Shown one piece after another: positions 7,067-11,278 of a stretch of 11,278 nt of DNA. A program made the translations under genes and the position numbers. The notes below the pieces were generated by a model that searched no databases, was not told where the DNA came from, and saw only the letters and a program-made list of their open reading frames with translations. Origin of the DNA: Desulfovibrio sp. Its GTDB lineage: Bacteria > Desulfobacterota > Desulfovibrionia > Desulfovibrionales > Desulfovibrionaceae. The DNA lies in assembly GCA_009773975.1 (NCBI GenBank), contig VSMX01000073.1, positions 1 to 11,278 on the forward strand, given 5' to 3'. How positions within the stretch are numbered: position 1 is the first letter of the stretch; every line of letters starts with the position of its first letter.

Positions 7067-7612
7067 TCAATGCCAATTCCCCCGATTTTTATCATATACG
7101 CGCATGATTTCATCGCAGACCGCCTCAACCGGGGCTGCCGAATCGACGCGCGCATGCGCCGCCTTCCCGTACATTGGCGCCCGACGCTCCATTATTTCGG
7201 CCAGTTCTGCAAGAATATCCCTGCCTGTAAGGGATGGGCGCTGGGCGGAAAGCGGGTTGGCGCCAAGCCGCGCAGCCTGGACCGCGACATCCGGCGCCAG
7301 CCAGATTACAGATCCGTGCCCACGCATCAAATCTATATTGGCACTCCTTTCGACAATGCCGCCGCCGCAGGCAAGGACAACGTTTTGCTCCTCATTGCCG
7401 TAGCTTGTCGTGACCATGGCCAAAATACGGCTTTCATGCTCCCTGAAACCATCCCAGCCACAGGCTTCGACAATTTCCGCCACGCTCATCCCCATGTCTT
7501 CGCACAGCAGATGGTCAAGATCGACAAATGAAAAGCGCAGCCTTTTCGCAAGTTCAAGCCCGATTGTGGTTTTGCCGGATGCCCTGCCACCCACAAGATA
7601 TATTATGGACAT
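7067..7612 (-). CDS. aroL: Shikimate kinase (AroL-like)
   Basis: This cytoplasmic enzyme phosphorylates shikimate at the 3-position using ATP, a step towards chorismate and the aromatic amino acids. The 181-residue protein shows Walker A GGRASGKT (8-15), the shikimate-binding acids Asp31 and Asp33 in FVDLD, Arg57 in GFREHE, the glycine loop CGGGI (82-86), and the lid motif RPSLTG (125-130). The stretch SVAEIVEACGWDGFR resembles the AroL type more than AroK. I chose the ATG at 7612, which has GGAAGA upstream; a longer frame to 7705 would only add residues overlapping the regulator gene. It starts 1 base after the regulator stop, so it is almost certainly in the same transcript and translationally coupled. 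A functional link to that two-component system is not established. Confidence 0.93.
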   Translation of the reverse strand: MSIIYLVGGRASGKTTIGLELAKRLRFSFVDLDHLLCEDMGMSVAEIVEACGWDGFREHESRILAMVTTSYGNEEQNVVLACGGGIVERSANIDLMRGHGSVIWLAPDVAVQAARLGANPLSAQRPSLTGRDILAELAEIMERRAPMYGKAAHARVDSAAPVEAVCDEIMRVYDKNRGNWH

Positions 7613-7613
7613 C

Positions 7614-8969
7614 TCAATCTTCCATTTTATAGCGCGCAAGCTTGGCATGCAGCGTTTTGCGGGTAATGCCCAGCGCTTTTGCCGTTTCTGTCTTGTTATT
7701 GCCAAAACGCTCTAGGGTGCGCAAAATTACCGCTCTTTCAACTTCATCCAGGGTTGGCACCCCATCTTCACCGGTGGCAAGGCATGTGTCTGTGGCCTGA
7801 CGCGGGCTTGCGGCAAGCAGCCTTTCGGGAAGCTGCCTTTCGGTAATGGTTTCGCCTGTCATCATGATAATCGCGCGTTCCATGACATTTTCCAGTTCGC
7901 GCACATTGCCTGGCCATTGCCAGGCCAGGAGCTTGCGCATCGCGCCATCTTCAATCCCGGAAAAATTCTTGCGATTCGCGGCCGCGAACCGTTTTGCAAA
8001 ATTCATGGCCAGAAGGGCGATATCGTTGCCGCGGTCGCGCAATGGCGGTGGCGTGATGGATACCACATTGAGCCTGTAATAAAGGTCTTCACGAAAACGC
8101 CCTTCTTCCACTTCCTTAGCCAGATCACGGTTGGTCGCCGCAATGACGCGCGCATCAACGGACACGGGCTTCGCAGAACCGACGCTTAAAACTTCTTTTT
8201 CCTGAAGCACACGCAAAAGCTTTACCTGCATGGCAGGCGACATTTCGCCGACTTCATCCAGAAAGATTGTGCCCCCGGAAGCCTTGACGAAAAGCCCCTC
8301 ATGTTTTTTGTCTGCCCCTGTAAACGCACCTTTTTCGTGGCCAAAGAGTTCGGATGCCAGCAATGTGTCGGTAAACGCGCCGCAGTTGACAGCCACAAAG
8401 TCTCCCTTGCGGCAGCTATCCTTGTGCACGGCCCTGGCCACAAGTTCCTTGCCGACTCCACTTTCTCCCGTTATCAGCACTGTGGCAGAAGTTGGCGCAA
8501 TGGTGCGAATCATTTCCTGAAGTTCGAGAATTGGCGCGCTTTCCCCGAGTATTTCGCTTTTTTTGCCAATCTTTGCTTCTTCTCTTGCTTTCGGCGCATT
8601 TTTCAACGCGAAAACATTGGCCAGACAAATTTTCAGCCTGTCAAAATCCAGGGGCTTGGAAAGATAGTCGTGGGCGCCGGCCTTTATGGCTTCCACGGCA
8701 GCCGGGATGTCGGAATAGGCTGTCATGATCAGCACGGGCAAGTCCTTGCGCGCGGCATGGATTTCGGAAAAGGCCGTCAGGCCGCCTTTTTTGGGCATCC
8801 GCACATCAAGCAGGGCGAGATCGGGACGGCCTTTCTTACAGAAATCAACAGCCTGCTGCCCGTCTGCCGCCGAGGCTACCTCATATCCCCATTCATCAAG
8901 AAGCGCGCAAAGCATTTCCCTGTGGCGCTTGTCGTCATCGGCCACAAGAACAAGATTTTTTTTATCCAT
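7614..8969 (-). CDS. Sigma-54-dependent response regulator (NtrC/ZraR class)
   Basis: The 451-residue DNA-binding activator drives RNA polymerase with sigma-54 to open promoters after phosphorylation. The receiver domain (about 1-120) has acidic residues 11-13, phosphoacceptor Asp55 in LLDVRMP, Thr83 and Lys105. The AAA+ domain (about 140-370) has Walker A GESGVGKE (168-175), an intact GAFTGA loop (214-219) that contacts sigma-54, and Walker B TIFLDE (234-239). A Fis-type helix-turn-helix (about 407-451) ends the protein, with the KTETAKALGITRKTLHAKL signature. I chose the ATG at 8969, which has GGAG 6 bases upstream and matches the normal receiver start; an in-frame extension to 9047 lies inside the kinase gene. 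It overlaps the kinase stop by 8 bases, which marks the two as a pair. The target promoters are unknown. Confidence 0.95.
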   Translation of the reverse strand: MDKKNLVLVADDDKRHREMLCALLDEWGYEVASAADGQQAVDFCKKGRPDLALLDVRMPKKGGLTAFSEIHAARKDLPVLIMTAYSDIPAAVEAIKAGAHDYLSKPLDFDRLKICLANVFALKNAPKAREEAKIGKKSEILGESAPILELQEMIRTIAPTSATVLITGESGVGKELVARAVHKDSCRKGDFVAVNCGAFTDTLLASELFGHEKGAFTGADKKHEGLFVKASGGTIFLDEVGEMSPAMQVKLLRVLQEKEVLSVGSAKPVSVDARVIAATNRDLAKEVEEGRFREDLYYRLNVVSITPPPLRDRGNDIALLAMNFAKRFAAANRKNFSGIEDGAMRKLLAWQWPGNVRELENVMERAIIMMTGETITERQLPERLLAASPRQATDTCLATGEDGVPTLDEVERAVILRTLERFGNNKTETAKALGITRKTLHAKLARYKMED

Positions 8970-10686
8970 GCGTTTCTCCGCGTGGCAAATCCATTGTGAA
9001 AACCGAACCATGCCCGAGACGGCTGGCAACTGATATGGAACCGCCATGAGCTTCTGCTATTTGCTGGACTATTGCAAGTCCAAGGCCTGTACCCTGCGAA
9101 CGGGTGGTAAAATACGGGGTAAAGATTTGGGACGAGATTTCTTCGCTCATCCCCGGGCCGTTGTCGCTGATGTCAATCTGGATATTTCTGGGCTGCGTTC
9201 TCATGACAGCACGGATTTTGCCCCCGGCCTGCGTGGCCTGAACAGCGTTCATCAAAAGATTGAGAAAAGCCTGCACAAGCCTGTCCGCATCGCCTTTGAT
9301 CACAATTATTTCTTCCGGTAAAACAAGTTCGAGGCCAATATTTTTGGCTTTTGCCTCGGGAGAAGCCAAATCCACAGCCCTTTTGAGCGTTGCGCCCAGG
9401 TCAAGCTCTTTCAATTCGGTAGTCGGCGGTTTTGCAAGACTTAACAAATCGGAAAGGACGCGGTTGAGACGCCCAGTTTCTTCCGCCAGCAGTTCTGCCG
9501 CGCCTTTTGCCAGGGGGTCTGTCTTGAGCTTTTCCGCCAGATAGGTGGCATAGCCTTTGATTGAGCTAAGCGGATTGCGGATTTCGTGAGCCAGACCGGC
9601 CGCGAGGTGCCCAAGGGACGAGAGACGTTCGCTTTGACGTAATTTTTTTTCGAGTTTTCGGATTTCGCCAAGATCGCGGGCCACAATCAGATAACCGGCC
9701 AGGATGCCGGAAGAATCAAATATTCTGGCAGCCGAAATGCTAACCGGCAGAGGGGGCGCATCGCTGCGGAAAATATCGCAATTTTTTTCAAGGATAACTT
9801 CGCCGGAATCAAGAGCCTTTTTGAGATTTTGCCAGTCAATGGCCGGCAAGTCCGCGATTTTGGGACTTTTGCCTTTCTCATCACCCAACAGCATTCTGCC
9901 AGGTTCATTGCATAGATTTACCTTGCCGTTGGCATCGGTAACAATCATGGCAGCGGGATAATTCCTGATAACCTGTTCGGCCAGGGCTTGCGTATCAGCC
10001 AGCTGCCTGCGCGAGGAGTGGTAGCGCTGCAGCAGGAACATCAGCGAAACCGAGAAGAGAACAGCCAGGATAATCATGGTGGACAATAATCGCAGACGGT
10101 TCACATATTCATCCAGGCGCCGCGTGAAGTTCTGGGCATCCTGGCCGATAAAGATGTTCAAGCCTCTGAGGATTTTGTCCTCCCTGCAATGCCTGCCACG
10201 CAGACGCTGGGGGGCGAAGCTTTTCCAGGTTTCGTAGATAGCTGGATCATCGGGGCTGAAGCGCCCCTGGATTTTTGTTCCGGGCGCCAACTGGGCGAGC
10301 TCTTTTTCCGTATAAAGGCGCTTGCCATCGAGGCCGAAATTGCTGTCCTGGATGATGTAGCCTTCGGAGTCAACAATGGCTATCCAGGCAATACCGGGTT
10401 GTCTGGCCATTTCCGCAAGCATTCCGCCGCTGTCGTAACCCAGAAAACGTGCGCTGCCCTCCACTGCGCCAGCAAGAGCTTCCGCGCGTCCCTGCATGGC
10501 TGCGATCATGTGACGCCGTCCTTCCTGCGCGGCAGTATCAATAAAATACCAGGAAAGGGCCGAGCCAAGCACGGTCAAAATAATAAGTATCTGCAGCAGG
10601 AAACCGATTTTGGGGATACTTGCGGGAAAGGCCACAGTGGCTCGCGCGTTTTCCTGTTCTGCTTTGCGGCTAAATGGATTGCGCAT
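8962..10686 (-). CDS. Membrane sensor histidine kinase (ZraS/HydH-like)
   Basis: The 574-residue inner-membrane kinase is the likely partner of the downstream regulator. Order of parts: membrane segment at about 28-49; periplasmic sensor at 50-199 with a Cache/PDC-like patch (IAIVDSEGYIIQDS); second membrane segment at about 200-221; PAS domain at about 235-340 (MIVTDANGKV); dimerisation domain with phosphoacceptor His367 in GLAHEIRNPLSS; and a HATPase domain with N box (Asn476/Asn480), DNGPGM (508-513) and GTGLGLAIV (532-540). The layout is that of ZraS-type kinases paired with sigma-54 activators. The ligand cannot be read from sequence; the sensor holds only one obvious Cys (residue 167) and no His cluster that would argue for zinc. 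The ATG at 10686 lacks a clear Shine-Dalgarno sequence, but no better in-frame start is seen. Confidence 0.94.
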   Translation of the reverse strand: MRNPFSRKAEQENARATVAFPASIPKIGFLLQILIILTVLGSALSWYFIDTAAQEGRRHMIAAMQGRAEALAGAVEGSARFLGYDSGGMLAEMARQPGIAWIAIVDSEGYIIQDSNFGLDGKRLYTEKELAQLAPGTKIQGRFSPDDPAIYETWKSFAPQRLRGRHCREDKILRGLNIFIGQDAQNFTRRLDEYVNRLRLLSTMIILAVLFSVSLMFLLQRYHSSRRQLADTQALAEQVIRNYPAAMIVTDANGKVNLCNEPGRMLLGDEKGKSPKIADLPAIDWQNLKKALDSGEVILEKNCDIFRSDAPPLPVSISAARIFDSSGILAGYLIVARDLGEIRKLEKKLRQSERLSSLGHLAAGLAHEIRNPLSSIKGYATYLAEKLKTDPLAKGAAELLAEETGRLNRVLSDLLSLAKPPTTELKELDLGATLKRAVDLASPEAKAKNIGLELVLPEEIIVIKGDADRLVQAFLNLLMNAVQATQAGGKIRAVMRTQPRNIQIDISDNGPGMSEEISSQIFTPYFTTRSQGTGLGLAIVQQIAEAHGGSISVASRLGHGSVFTMDLPRGETHG

Positions 10687-10937
10687 GATGGAAACAGGAT
10701 AATGGCTGGAAGAAAATGAAGCAAGAAGTTTGGGGCACAGGCTTCACAACCTGGTTTTATGGCGATGCCACCCATCAATTGCGGGTCTATCATATCAAAT
10801 TTTATTGTATATAAGAAAGGTTATCATAATTTGAGTTATTTTACTCATTGGGAATTGCAGATTTGCAAATATAATTTTTCGAGTTATTGTTATCATGTTT
10901 AACAAGAATTGGAGTAACTGTTTATGGTTGCACCTTC
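10687..10937 (-). promoter_or_regulatory. AT-rich intergenic region, probable control region of the kinase operon
   Basis: There is no convincing gene here. The region must hold the promoter for the kinase-regulator-aroL transcript. On the minus strand a TATGAT lies around 10794-10789, but its -35 match is poor. Short elements recur: GTTATCAT at 10820-10827 and 10889-10896, and ATAATTT followed by GAGTTATT at 10826-10840 and 10871-10888. ATTTGCAAAT at 10861-10870 is a perfect palindrome, and TGAGT/ACTCA form a small dyad near 10832-10847. I saw no canonical sigma-54 element (TGGCAC-N5-TTGC). Confidence 0.4.
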
Positions 10938-10966
10938 TTGACATGACAGGGAAGTAGTTTTATCAA
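10938..10966 (+). promoter_or_regulatory. Sigma-70-type promoter of the tRNA gene
   Basis: A perfect -35 hexamer TTGACA (10938-10943) is followed, after a 17-base spacer, by TATCAA (10961-10966), a four-of-six match to TATAAT. Transcription would start around 10973, a few bases before the mature tRNA end at 10977, which fits a tRNA with its own short leader. Confidence 0.7.
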
Positions 10967-10976
10967 ATCCTTTCAC

Positions 10977-11053
<77 letters not shown>

Positions 11054-11062
11054 ATAGATTTC

Positions 11063-11105
11063 AATAGGATACAGAATTTTTTGTTGTATCCTATTCTTGT
11101 TTTTT
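11063..11105 (+). terminator. Hairpin terminator after tRNA-Arg
   Basis: A perfect 11-bp inverted repeat, aataggataca (11063-11073) with tgtatcctatt (11085-11095), encloses an 11-base loop and is followed by a T-rich run to 11105 broken by one G. It begins 9 bases after the tRNA CCA end. The stem is AT-rich, so it is weaker than the atp terminator, but its position fits. Confidence 0.65.
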
Positions 11106-11132
11106 GCGACCGTATTGCGACAAACGTCGCAA
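11104..11132. repeat. TTGCGAC direct and inverted repeats
   Basis: TTGCGAC occurs at 11104-11110 and again at 11115-11121, 11 bases apart start to start. The second copy forms a 7-bp dyad with GTCGCAA at 11126-11132 across a 4-base loop. Function is unknown; it may be a protein-binding site or an extension of the tRNA terminator region. Confidence 0.5.
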
Positions 11133-11216
11133 CGAGAGCCGCATCTTTTCTTCTCGTGCCAAGCTTCGGTCCACCAATTCCAGTCTTTTAAAATCCCCTG
11201 TTGTAAATTAGCGAAA

Positions 11217-11278
11217 AAATTGGCACTGATTTGCGCGCAAATTGGCACTAAAAAACGTTGTATAACACAACGTGCCAA
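11217..11278. repeat. Repeat cluster with operator-like dyad at the right edge
   Basis: AAATTGGCACT occurs twice in the same direction (11217-11227 and 11239-11249), 22 bases apart, or two helical turns. An inverted copy of its core, GTGCCAA, ends the window (11272-11278). Between the direct copies is the palindrome TTGCGCGCAA (11231-11240). A perfect 7-bp dyad, acgttgt and acaacgt with a 5-base spacer, lies at 11255-11273. Such clustering fits an operator or recombinase-binding region of a gene just beyond the window, but that gene is not visible. The preceding stretch 11133-11216 shows nothing I can identify. Confidence 0.5.

Noticed and set aside
7613..7705. Longer start for the shikimate kinase (to 7705)
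   Set aside because: The extra residues are basic and unlike the family, overlap the regulator gene, and the ATG at 7612 matches the normal N terminus directly before the P-loop.
8301..8999. Plus-strand open frame of 232 codons
   Set aside because: It is antisense to the response regulator, whose motifs are all intact.
8970..9047. Longer start for the response regulator (to 9047)
   Set aside because: The extension lies inside the kinase gene and precedes a canonical receiver domain start; the ATG at 8969 has a good ribosome site.
11220..11236. Sigma-54 promoter (TGGCAC...TTGC) near the right edge
   Set aside because: TGGCAC is followed by TTGC after only 4 bases, so the GG-GC spacing is one base short of the strict requirement.

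Overview
This window looks like a chromosomal segment of a Gram-negative bacterium. The best guess is the sulfate-reducing Desulfovibrio-like Desulfobacterota (former Deltaproteobacteria). That guess rests on an F-type ATP synthase operon with paired b' and b subunit genes and no a or c subunit genes, on an AroL-like shikimate kinase, and on a sigma-54 two-component system. It is an inference from gene content, because no database search was possible. All protein genes lie on the minus strand. The only plus-strand gene is a tRNA at the right edge.

Layout from right to left, in the direction of minus-strand transcription. (1) Positions 10977-11053 hold a tRNA-Arg(CCG) on the plus strand, with its own promoter and a hairpin terminator. 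Beyond it is a repeat-rich stretch with operator-like dyads and no convincing gene. (2) Positions 10687-10937 are an AT-rich intergenic region with duplicated short motifs. (3) A histidine kinase and an NtrC-class sigma-54 activator overlap by 8 bases and form a ZraS/ZraR-like pair. A shikimate kinase gene (aroL) follows after 1 base. (4) After 73 bases comes the ATP synthase cluster atpF'-atpF-atpH-atpA-atpG-atpD-atpC, tightly packed and closed by a strong hairpin terminator with a UUCG loop at 951-976. (5) Beyond the terminator is a small unit of two genes: an exported protein of unknown function (311-871) and, 6 bases later, the first 101 codons of an SRAP (YedK/HMCES-type) abasic-site DNA crosslinking protein that runs off the left edge.

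The atp genes encode the whole F1 sector (alpha, beta, gamma, delta, epsilon) plus the peripheral stalk (b and b'). The membrane ring and a subunit must be encoded elsewhere. The kinase and regulator would sense a periplasmic signal and activate sigma-54 promoters. Their targets are not evident here, and the tight link to aroL may be transcriptional convenience rather than function.

Most of the window is ordinary core genome. The parts most worth a second look are the edge SRAP gene with its unknown exported partner, the charged C-terminal tail on the beta subunit, the signal-peptide-like N terminus and uncertain start of the b subunit, and the repeats beyond the tRNA. I did not see a clearly new biological system.
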